DNA of 64,000 nt from Metellina segmentata (lineage: Eukaryota; Arthropoda; Arachnida; Araneae; Tetragnathidae): the NCBI GenBank assembly GCA_947359465.1, contig OX375874.1, positions 88,961,672 to 89,025,671 on the forward strand, in the 5' to 3' direction. Every line of letters starts with the position of its first letter. Within the stretch, counting starts at the first letter, position 1. Of the stretch, positions 48,357 through 57,338 are shown one piece after another. The notes under the pieces are model-generated. The model saw only the letters and a list, made by a program, of their open reading frames with translations, was not told the origin of the DNA and ran no database searches. The position numbers and the translations under genes are program-made.

Positions 48357-49205
48357 TTATTCATGTGTTGTGTAGGTGTTGATATTAATAAATCTTTCAA
48401 AAATATTTTTAAAGAATGAAAATGGGTATTTGTTATTGAGAAGTGTGTTTTTTAGATATTTACATTGTAATAAAAAGTTAGCATCAGAATTACAAATTTT
48501 TTTGAAACGTACCAATTGACCAGCTATCGTGTTGTAGTATATTCTTTTAGAGATATTGGAGTCCCAAAATATTAATTTAATGACTGTAAATTTAAAATCG
48601 CTGCGTTTATCATATACATTAATGTCAACTTTGCCGGATGAAACAGAAATTTTTATGTCTAGAAAATCAGTATTATTGTTATCCAGATTGGTTTTAATTA
48701 AAGAAAGTTCGTCTGGATAGATGGATTTCCAAATATTAGCAAAGTTGCTATTATTAAAAACAATTAAATCATCAATAAATCTAAAAGCAGTATTTATCTG
48801 AAGGCAAAAGTTTTTTTCAAAATAATGAAGAAATAAATTAGCAAGAATGGAAGAAAATTTAGAACCTTGGGGAATACCCTTAACTTGAGTGTAAATATGC
48901 TCACCATTATATATAAAATTATTAAAAATACAATAATTAACCAAAAATTCCCATTCCTCAAAATCCAGATCAATTAAGTTATTAAAATCATGATAGTAAT
49001 AGTTCAAAACATCTCTCAATTTGTCCAGGGGTATGCTGGTAAAAAGGTCTATAAAATCATAGGTCTGAATATCATTAATAATATTTTTATCCAAAAAATT
49101 CAAAACCTTGTTATTATCACATATAATCCAGGTAAAGCCTTCATCAAAAATGGCAGCAAGAATAATTTTTAAATATTTAAATAGTAGCAAGCCAGGTTTA
49201 ATCAT
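48357..49205 (-). CDS. Penelope-like reverse transcriptase, left-arm copy (5'-truncated)
   Basis: The 282-codon frame equals the C-terminal part of the right-hand copy with three amino-acid differences (E for K after AAIFD, I for K in TYDFKDLF, K for N in GSNFSS). The core motifs are retained: TYDF(I)DLFTSIP with catalytic aspartate, GIPQGS-FSSILANLFLHYFE, and FRFIDDL with both catalytic aspartates. Its frame stays open upstream of the first methionine (IVLPYITVIPKFHKNPIKF) to the palindrome centre at 49320, where homology ends, so the true N-terminus is missing. No GIY-YIG endonuclease domain is seen. Confidence 0.8.
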   Translation of the reverse strand: MIKPGLLLFKYLKIILAAIFDEGFTWIICDNNKVLNFLDKNIINDIQTYDFIDLFTSIPLDKLRDVLNYYYHDFNNLIDLDFEEWEFLVNYCIFNNFIYNGEHIYTQVKGIPQGSKFSSILANLFLHYFEKNFCLQINTAFRFIDDLIVFNNSNFANIWKSIYPDELSLIKTNLDNNNTDFLDIKISVSSGKVDINVYDKRSDFKFTVIKLIFWDSNISKRIYYNTIAGQLVRFKKICNSDANFLLQCKYLKNTLLNNKYPFSFFKNIFERFININTYTTHE

Positions 49206-49299
49206 ATAAGAGTTATTACCACAGGTGATGTAACGGAATTTAATAGGATTTTTGTGAAATTTAGGAATAACGGTAATATAAGGTAAAACTATGTGTTGA

Positions 49300-50412
49300 T
49301 TGGAAATTTTAACTCTTTTATTCTTTTACTCTTTCATATGTAAAAAACTTTATTTAAATTTACTTGATGCTGAACTTAAGAATTCAGATACATATAAATT
49401 CTGTAAATCTACTTATAATACCATTATTAAAAAAATCATTTCTTCAAATAAAAGAGTTAAAATTTCCAATCAACACATAGTTTTACCTTATATTACCGTT
49501 ATTCCTAAATTTCACAAAAATCCTATTAAATTCCGTTACATCACCTGTGGTAATAACTCTTATATGATTAAACCTGGCTTGCTACTATTTAAATATTTAA
49601 AAATTATTCTTGCTGCCATTTTTGATAAAGGCTTTACCTGGATTATATGTGATAATAACAAGGTTTTGAATTTTTTGGATAAAAATATTATTAATGATAT
49701 TCAGACCTATGATTTTAAAGACCTTTTTACCAGCATACCCCTGGACAAATTGAGAGATGTTTTGAACTATTACTATCATGATTTTAATAACTTAATTGAT
49801 CTGGATTTTGAGGAATGGGAATTTTTGGTTAATTATTGTATTTTTAATAATTTTATATATAATGGTGAGCATATTTACACTCAAGTTAAGGGTATTCCCC
49901 AAGGTTCTAATTTTTCTTCCATTCTTGCTAATTTATTTCTTCATTATTTTGAAAAAAACTTTTGCCTTCAGATAAATACTGCTTTTAGATTTATTGATGA
50001 TTTAATTGTTTTTAATAATAGCAACTTTGCTAATATTTGGAAATCCATCTATCCAGACGAACTTTCTTTAATTAAAACCAATCTGGATAACAATAATACT
50101 GATTTTCTAGACATAAAAATTTCTGTTTCATCCGGCAAAGTTGACATTAATGTATATGATAAACGCAGCGATTTTAAATTTACAGTCATTAAATTAATAT
50201 TTTGGGACTCCAATATCTCTAAAAGAATATACTACAACACGATAGCTGGTCAATTGGTACGTTTCAAAAAAATTTGTAATTCTGATGCTAACTTTTTATT
50301 ACAATGTAAATATCTAAAAAACACACTTCTCAATAACAAATACCCATTTTCATTCTTTAAAAATATTTTTGAAAGATTTATTAATATCAACACCTACACA
50401 ACACATGAATAA
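49300..50412 (+). CDS. Penelope-like reverse transcriptase, right-arm copy
   Basis: 370 codons without a stop. The product would copy RNA into DNA for the element's own insertion. Motif A is TYDFKDLFTSIP (residues 136-147), motif B GIPQGSNFSSILANL (198-212) and motif C FRFIDDL (229-235) with D233 and D234. Downstream blocks are IYPDELSLIKTNLD, TDFLDIKI and VYDKRSDFKF. Spacing and wording resemble Penelope-like reverse transcriptases rather than LINE or LTR enzymes. The first methionine may not be native, because the sequence before 49321 belongs to the inverted arm. Probably 5'-truncated, and no GIY-YIG endonuclease was found. The frame is intact, so the copy is young or conserved. Confidence 0.85.
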   Translation: MEILTLLFFYSFICKKLYLNLLDAELKNSDTYKFCKSTYNTIIKKIISSNKRVKISNQHIVLPYITVIPKFHKNPIKFRYITCGNNSYMIKPGLLLFKYLKIILAAIFDKGFTWIICDNNKVLNFLDKNIINDIQTYDFKDLFTSIPLDKLRDVLNYYYHDFNNLIDLDFEEWEFLVNYCIFNNFIYNGEHIYTQVKGIPQGSNFSSILANLFLHYFEKNFCLQINTAFRFIDDLIVFNNSNFANIWKSIYPDELSLIKTNLDNNNTDFLDIKISVSSGKVDINVYDKRSDFKFTVIKLIFWDSNISKRIYYNTIAGQLVRFKKICNSDANFLLQCKYLKNTLLNNKYPFSFFKNIFERFININTYTTHE

Positions 50413-50923
50413 TTATTTTTCGTAATATACCCAGAGCCATGGGAATTGCTTTTCAATTTTATTTTTTTACTATTTATGAATATATTTTTGATAAGGGGCT
50501 GGGGATTTTCATATTATTATTAATTTTTTTGGACTTGATGCATCGGAGGTATGATGTTAGCATATAAGTTAGACTGTGTAATTGATGGCATTTGGTGGCA
50601 ATTTTTTGGCTTGTTGTTGATGATATCCCAGCTGCGGCTTCGGGTTTCATTTCGTTCTGTTCCTGCTCTGTTTTGGTATTTTGTTCTGTTTTTGTTTTAC
50701 TTGATTTTTGGTGGTGTTTGGGGGAGTGTATGAGCAATTTTCTCAGCCTAATGCTGCTCATATGTAGAAAACACCATTTTATGTTGTTTGGGTCAGGCTC
50801 CTCCCTGATGACGCCCTGATCCACCAACATTTCTTCATTTTTTATTATTTTTTAAGACTTTTGTTACATTTTTTTAGAAATTCTTGTGTTCTTGAAATTA
50901 TATATATATATATATATATATAT

Positions 50924-52280
50924 TTTTTGATTCCAAGTTCTTTTTTTACAAACTATTCTTTTGAAATTCTAAAATTACAAAGAGCTGCATGTATATTTTG
51001 GCGAAATTCGAAAATTATAGGCACAGTTGTACTTGAAATTTATTATTAGTTGCGATAGTTTTTCAGAATGGGAGGCAAAACATATTTTCTCAGAACACGA
51101 AGTGTTGAGTCAAAAAAGTCTAGGAAACTGGTATAGATCAAAGTATGAGAAAGACTGGCCTCTTCAAGACGTGCAGAGAACAATAGAAAAAGATTGCAAC
51201 TCAAGGAAAAAATTACCAATTAGTATCGGTAAAGAGAATGTCAACGTTCTAATGGAAAAGATCCATATAACCAATCTATAAAGGCTAATGAATTCTTTTC
51301 GAAATTAATCTCGAGACAATTGCGATTGATTTCAACGCACTTTACTAAGATTGGATGCTTTGTCCTCTCTCATAGAAGAAATTTAAAGTTCTTTCCCTGG
51401 AAAATACTCACCACCTCTTACTTTTTACCCATAACGCACTCGAGGAAACTGTTCGTGACTAATCATGGATGAATAATTTAGTTGGAATACAACAGTTCAA
51501 TCACGCTTCATAAAAAGAAACCAATTAAAGATCTCACTTCGGGGAAATGAATAAAGCCTTCTTCTCTTCCGAGGGGGTATCCGACTTAATCCATAGTCTG
51601 GAGGCTGTTTTCGAGCGGATTTGCAAAGGGATTCCGAACTTTCGTTGTGATTTAAGAAGTTGGAGACAGTATAAAAATCACTTGAGGAAATTTTAATTTT
51701 CAGCTCTGAGTTGCTGTCGTCTTTATTTAATTCGGAAGTTTGAAAGTGGGAGAAGTTTGGTTTCGATGGATTACTGGAATCCAAGAGTGTTTAACAAGTC
51801 GCTTTTATGGAGGAACTGGATTGTAAAGAATTGATGTGCGTTTGAAAGAAATCGAGCTTTATTTGCTCGAGCTATGCATTTATGGTTGGAACTATGCATC
51901 TATGAAGCTTATATAACTAAAGTTTAGGATGTGTAAGATGTATTTTATGTAATTAGGATGTATTTTATTTTTTCTCAGATGAAACAACTCTGTTTTACCA
52001 ACTAGCTTATAAAAATGTTTGCCTAATGAAATGCTAATATTTGGATATTTATACGCACAGGAGTGCAAAACTTTTGGAACGCCGTTATTTTTAAAGGTTA
52101 TAATCTCCAAATTAAACAGCCTGTGGAAATTTATACAACCGATGAAATTCAATAGAAAGCTAATGCATCATGCGCCGTATTCAAATTTTGCTGATTAAAG
52201 CTGATGCATCGTATTCAAATTTTGGAATCGTGACGTCAGAGACTGACAAAGGAATAGGTAGGTAATTAGGTAATTGAAAA
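50924..52280. other. Intergenic, no supported gene
   Basis: A 95-codon open frame on the minus strand (51497-51784) has a basic stretch, PPRKRRRLYSF, but matches no family I know and has no visible splice or promoter context. I do not call it a gene. Confidence 0.4.
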
Positions 52281-52557
52281 AAACGTCGTACTGAAGCAAC
52301 ATAATGGGCTATTGGCAGTTTCAATCCAGAATCGAAAGATCCGAAGACACCTCGCAATTTTGAACCACAATCAGATGGAGCTGAACTCGTACCTAACTCT
52401 CCAAACTTCCATATCGAACCAATGTGAACACATTTGTAGCCACGGTATATTCAACGTGCACCAGCCCAAATGTACTCGACGGTCTTGGGTTAGATTCGAA
52501 CTCGCAACTCTCCGGTTGCTAATCTGCCGCTCTTACAACCAGGCTACCACGACCATG
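52281..52557 (-). mobile_element. SINE family A copy (reverse orientation, tRNA-like head)
   Basis: AACGTCGTACTGAAGCAAC, CAATTTTGAACCACAATCAG, CACCAGCCCAAATG and GATTCGAACTCGCAACTCTC match the copy at 36251-36548. The right end ACCAGGCTACCACGACCATG is the reversed start of the tRNA-like head. Confidence 0.8.
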
Positions 52558-53512
52558 GCAGAGGAAAGGGTTCTGCTATCATATGAAATCATCCGCAATC
52601 TCATTCTTTGGAAACTCGTCATGTTTGTGCTGCATTTAAATAAACAGCAGTGTATTTCCAAAAATATAGTTCCAAAAATTGTCGATTGGGGAATATACAT
52701 ATGTCGCCGTGCAAAGGGAAATGTCATTACAATTCGTAGGTCCTTGAAGCTAGGGATTACTTTTGCTGCACAAGCATTTTGAGCAAACTATATTCTAAAC
52801 ATAAAAACAAGATCTAAACTTGTAAATTAGTTTTCTCTTCACTACTAAAATCCTTAGCTACAAGGAAAATTGTTTTTGATGTAACACACGCAGCGGTATA
52901 TATTCCAAATATCTTTAAAAAAATTCCCTACCGATATCATAAATAAGTTACGGTTCAAGTTTCGTGCAATTCAGGCACTCAGACAAAACTTCAGACTGAG
53001 TAAGGAACTTAACTCTCTAATAACCGCCCATAAATGAATATAAAGATATGTATTAAAGAAGATTCTGTCTAAAAATTACTCCAGTTTATGTAATGAAAGT
53101 ATATGAGCCGAAATTCATCAAAACCATTTATTTTAAATAAAGACGCGAAAACTTTCACGCATGTCTTTTGAAACTTCGAATTCCGAGAAAACCTGCACTT
53201 ATTGCTCCAGAATGGAAAAATATATATTACGCTCATGCCGGTGTAAAAGCAACAGCCACGTGACATCATTAGGCACTGTTGTGAAGGAGAAAGATCTTTG
53301 TATTATGCTTTCAACACCATTTACCACAAAAGAAAGAGTTGTAGAAATGATAAAATTACCTGCTTATACCATTTCAGATAGAGCAAAATTGCTTTTTATT
53401 GGTAGACTCGCTGTAAACTACCGGCAGTCACGTGACAACGAGGAAAAACACCTTTTACGACCATTTTGTGCTAAACAGACATATTTATGTGTTGTGTAAA
53501 CATTACAGGGTG
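52558..53512. other. Intergenic, no gene seen
   Basis: No feature recognised. Confidence 0.35.
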
Positions 53513-53875
53513 TCCCTAGAGTTTTTGACGGGGTTTAAACCTTTTAATAGTCTGATATATGAGATAGACACAAAAGCTTTTCGTTGACTCCGGTTTAGAC
53601 TAAGTTTAAAAAATAATGTAGATGATTACTCTATTGAGATTAAACTGTTTGATCAGCTGTATGTCTATTCCATCGGAGATGCAGTGTTAATTTTTGAAAC
53701 CAAATGTATCACCACAAAATCGATATGGGAATCCCAGTTCTTGTATAGGTATTCAAAGTGGTTTGGAAACCACTTTAAGGCCATAGGTCCCTGCAAATTA
53801 ACCGCGTGTAGAAGAAAAGTAATCGTAGAGCGACGATCAAACCAACAAAACTTACCTGAAGTTTTAAGGGACTAA
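53513..53875 (+). mobile_element. Possible mariner fragment with one end
   Basis: CAGGGTGTCCCTAGAG at about 53507 has the form of a mariner end. KCITTKSIWESQFLYRYSKW in the frame 53684-53875 loosely resembles the N-terminal DNA-binding region of some mariner proteins. The other end was not found. Tentative. Confidence 0.3.
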
Positions 53876-53934
53876 TAAAAAAAAAACCGGGCTTAATAAG
53901 CTGAAAATTACTCCATTCAATTGTATTGTATACT

Positions 53935-54385
53935 ATAAAAATTACCCGATCCTACTCGAGTTGAATTGGTTAACTCAAGATTGAAGAAATGATTATGATA
54001 TATAATCACTTTTGTCTTTTGTAGAATGAAATAATATTTTAACATCTTTTCAACATATTTATAATTTGTACAACTTTCTTTGGACACAAATTCTACACAT
54101 GCATATCCATCCATACAATACATTTCACATCCATCACACCCTTTTTGTATGTAAAAGCTACAAAATGATGAAAGGTGATACTAAGGTTACTACTACAAAA
54201 GACAATTTTGAGTGAATTTGGAATTCACTTTCTTAAGTTCTTTACATGTAAAATTGCTCAACTCAATTCATTAATGAAGAATCTACGGCGAGTGCTATTA
54301 CTCATAATCAACAAAACAATAACATTTTCACTAGTGGCACTCTTGCATCAGGCATGTGACACTGTCTTTTGTCGCCATCTTCAAG
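53935..54385 (+). repeat. Dispersed repeat D, short copy
   Basis: Matches the first ~440 bp of the repeat at 34425 in the same orientation (CACATGCATATCCATCCATA, GGTGATACTAAGGTTACTAC, TGGCACTCTTGCATC), with many substitutions. Non-coding. Confidence 0.7.
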
Positions 54386-54776
54386 GAAAGGATAATAAAT
54401 TTTTATAAGGTATTTATCATTAAGTTTCTGTTAGGATAATTTATTCTTTAAAAAAATATTTTTGTAGCGCGTCTATTAATAAAAGAACCTATTTTAAAGT
54501 AGAATGTCTTCAGTACAGACTTACAAAGCAAACCTATAAACATATTTAATAGAAAATAATTGTTTTCAGTAAATTTTAATAAATTGTATATAATAAATTG
54601 CTTTTATATCATAAATTATGTAATAAATTGTATAGATAATTATATATATTGTAATGTATATTGTATACATTACATATTGTTATATAACAATACATAAAGA
54701 TATATAAATAAATTGCTTAAATATAGCTTCAACTCGTAAAATACTCCACCTAAACCTCCCGTCATTATGTGAAAAA
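54386..54776. other. Very AT-rich spacer before the tRNA-derived array
   Basis: TATA-rich sequence, including repeated ATTGTATA/TATATTGTA words near 54590-54700. No gene. Confidence 0.4.
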
Positions 54777-54808
54777 GAAGGTTCCGTGTTCAAATCACGT
54801 CCGGGTCA
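54777..54808 (+). pseudogene. tRNA-Trp 3' remnant, unit 1
   Basis: Only the 3' half from GAAGGTTCCGTGTTC through the T arm to CCGGGTCA is kept. The downstream CTTTTAA is present. The next unit (near 55255) has lost the tRNA part entirely. Confidence 0.8.
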
Positions 54809-55702
54809 TTAAAAACTTTTAATTTGAAAAACAATTCATCTGACAATTGCTTTACTAACAATTAGTACATGATTATAAATTTGGAAGCTGTTTAGAATTG
54901 CATCTTTTATATTTGATTGATTTAAACGTGAATTTTGGAAGGGTGTTCAGGATAATCGAGAATTTAAAGTTTATTAAAAAACACAAATTTTTAAAACCAT
55001 TCCGTCTATATAATTACATGCGAGTACTATTTTGCATTGCATAGCTAATAGAACATTTTATCCAACATAGCTAAAACAGACCGTTATACGTGACAACGAT
55101 ACCAACAAATAAGAAAAATACAATGTCCTCAACTATCAAATTTCCTTTCACGACATATTCAAGAAAAATTAAATAAATTTTTAAAAACTGCATAGGCATA
55201 CGAATATTTTTTGCTTCTATATATTTTGAATATTTGCTTGAATATTTTGCGAATATAAAACTTTTAATTTGACAAACAATTCATTTGACTATTGTTTTAC
55301 TAACAATTAGTAAATAATTATTAATTTAAAAGCTGTTTAGAATTGTATCTTTTATATTTGATTGATTTAAACGTGAATTTTGGAAGGGTGTTCAGGATAA
55401 TCGAGCAGTAATTGCCTATTACGTAACGCAAATTTTTAAAATCATTCCGTCAATATAATTACATGCGAATACTAATTTGCTTTGTATAGCTAATTGGATA
55501 TTTTATCTAATGTAGCTATAACAGACCGTTAAAGGTGACAATGATAGGAACGAATAATAAAAGTTCAGTGTCATCAACAATCAAATATTCCTTTAACGAA
55601 ATGTTAAAAGAAAAACTGTAAAAACTGCACTAGCATACGAATATTTTTGCTAGAAATACTTCGCTTTCTCATAATCAACATTCCAGTGTTGCAAATGTTT
55701 AT

Positions 55703-55751
55703 GGGCTGATTCCAAATCAGGAGGTTGCGTGTTTAAATCATGTCCGGGTCA
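55703..55751 (+). pseudogene. tRNA-Trp remnant, unit 2 (5' deleted)
   Basis: GGGC joins directly to TGATTCCAAATCAG, so the D arm is missing. The T loop has a change (GTTTAAAT for GTTCAAAT). Anticodon bases CCA remain. Confidence 0.85.
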
Positions 55752-56193
55752 TTGAAAACTTTTAATTTGACAAACAATTCCTTTGACTATTGTTATACTA
55801 ACAATTAGTGAATGTTTATAAATTTGGAAGCTGTTTAGAATTGTATCCTTTATATTTGATTGATTTAAACATGAATTTTGGAAGGGTGTTCAGGATAATC
55901 GACAAGATAAAGCCTATTAAATAATACAAATTTTTAAAACCACTACGTCAATATAATAACATGCGACTACAATTTTGCATTGTATAGCTAATAGAACATT
56001 TAATCCAACGTAGCTAAAACAGAACGTTAAACGTGAAAACGATACCAACAAATAAGAACAATTCAATGTCCTCAACTATCAAATTTCCTTTCACGACGTA
56101 TTCAAGGAAAATTGAACGAATTTTTAAAAACTGCAAAGGTATACGAATATTTTGCGATTATTATTTCGAATTCTCATGTTCAACATTACAGTG

Positions 56194-56247
56194 TAGCGCG
56201 TCTGATTCCAGATCAGAAGGCTGCGTGTTCAAATCAAGTCCGGGTCA
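56194..56247 (+). pseudogene. tRNA-Trp remnant, unit 3 (5' deleted)
   Basis: CAGTG joins TAGCGCG, removing the acceptor 5' strand and most of the D arm. The anticodon arm (GATTCCAGATC) keeps CCA. The same deletion junction is in the unit at 62769. Confidence 0.88.
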
Positions 56248-56705
56248 TTCAAAGCTTTTAATATTAAAAAACAATTTGTTTGACTATTGTTATACTAACA
56301 ATTAGTGAATAATTATAAATTTGGAAACTGTTTAGAATTGTATCTTTCATATTTGATTGATTTAAACTTGAATTTTGGATGTGTGTTCAGGATAATCGAG
56401 AAGTCAACGCCTATTACATAACACAAATTTTTAAAACCATTACGTCAATATAATTACATGCGAGTACTATTTTGGATTGTATAGCTAATAGAACATTTAA
56501 TCCAACGCAGCTAAAACAGACCGTTCAACGTGACAACGATATCAACAAATAAGAAAAATTCAATGTCCTCAACTGTCAAATTTCCTTTCACGACATATTC
56601 AAGAAAAATTGAAGACATTTTTAAAATCAGCGAAGACATACGAATATTTTGCGATTATTACTTCGAATTCTCATGTTCAACATTCCAGTGTTGCTAATCT
56701 ACGTG

Positions 56706-56777
56706 GGTTCGGTGGCGCAACGGTAGCGCGACTGACTACACATCAGAAGTTTGCGTGTTCAAATCACGTCCGTGTCA
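56706..56777 (+). pseudogene. tRNA-Trp-like, unit 4, anticodon ACA
   Basis: Full 72-nt length with D arm GGCGCAACGGTAGCGC intact and T arm GCGTGTTCAAATCACGT intact. The anticodon loop is CTACACA instead of CTCCAGA, giving ACA and changing base 37. One acceptor base (CCGTGTC) is altered, and the downstream T-run is broken (CTATTAA). Probably not expressed. Confidence 0.85.
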
Positions 56778-57225
56778 TTAAAAACTATTAATTTGACAAA
56801 CAATTCATTTGACTATTGTTATACTAACAATTAGTGACTAGTTATAAATTTGGAAGATGTTTAGAATTTTATGTTTTATATTTGATGGATTTAAACGTGG
56901 AGTTTGGAAGGGCGTTCAGGATAATCGAGAAGTTAAAGCCTATTACGTAACACAAATTTTTAAAACCATTCCGTCAATATAATTACATGCGAATACTATT
57001 TTTTTATTGTATAGCTAATTGGATATTTTATCTAATGTAGCTATAATAGACCGTTCAACGTGTCAATGATACCAACAAATAATAAAAATTTAAGTCATCA
57101 ACTATCGAATTTCCTTTTACGAAATGTTAAAAGAAAAATTGTAAAAACTGTATAAGCATACGAAAATTTTGCGAGGAATACTTCGCCTTCTCATGTTCAA
57201 CATTCCAGTGTTGCAAATATTTGTG

Positions 57226-57297
57226 GGCTAGGTGGCGCAACGGTAGCGCGTGTGGCTCCTGGTCGTAAGGTTGCGTGTTCAAATCACGTCAGGGTCA
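57226..57297 (+). pseudogene. tRNA-Trp-like, unit 5, anticodon CCT
   Basis: Full 72-nt length. The anticodon arm is TGTGG-CTCCTGG-TCGTA: the loop gives CCT and the stem can pair only with several G-U pairs. D and T arms are intact, and CTTTTAA follows. A change in the acceptor (GGCTAGG; CAGGGTC) weakens two pairs. Confidence 0.85.
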
Positions 57298-57338
57298 TTA
57301 AGAACTTTTAATTTGAAACACAATTCATTTTACTATTG
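57298..57338 (+). other. Left stub of the unit split by two transposons
   Basis: This 41-bp stub, 60274-60435 and 62000-62255 join to one unit of normal length (with its 72-nt tRNA, about 530 bp). Both insertions therefore hit the same unit. Confidence 0.85.

Larger units (their letters stand above)
47723..50923. mobile_element. Penelope-like retroelement in inverted (palindromic) arrangement
   Basis: Position p on the left matches the complement of 98769-p on the right from 47866-49320 to 49449-50903, about 1.45 kb per arm with very few differences. The spacer 49321-49448 is single copy and belongs to the 5' side of the right-hand reading frame. Each arm has a reverse transcriptase frame pointing outward followed by ~500 bp of non-coding 3' sequence. 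The left side continues past the arm to about 47723; the right arm ends in a (TA)n run. Penelope-like elements are known for partial tandem or inverted copies with 5' truncation, which fits. Confidence 0.85.

Noticed and set aside
50805..50815. CTGATGA in the Penelope-like 3' region as a hammerhead ribozyme core
   Set aside because: The motif recurs in both arms and in the old copy at 17057, but no short stem followed by GAAA is found at the right distance, so a hammerhead fold is not supported.
51497..51784. 95-codon minus-strand frame with a basic PPRKRRR stretch
   Set aside because: No family match, no splice signals or promoter, and comparable chance frames occur throughout the window.
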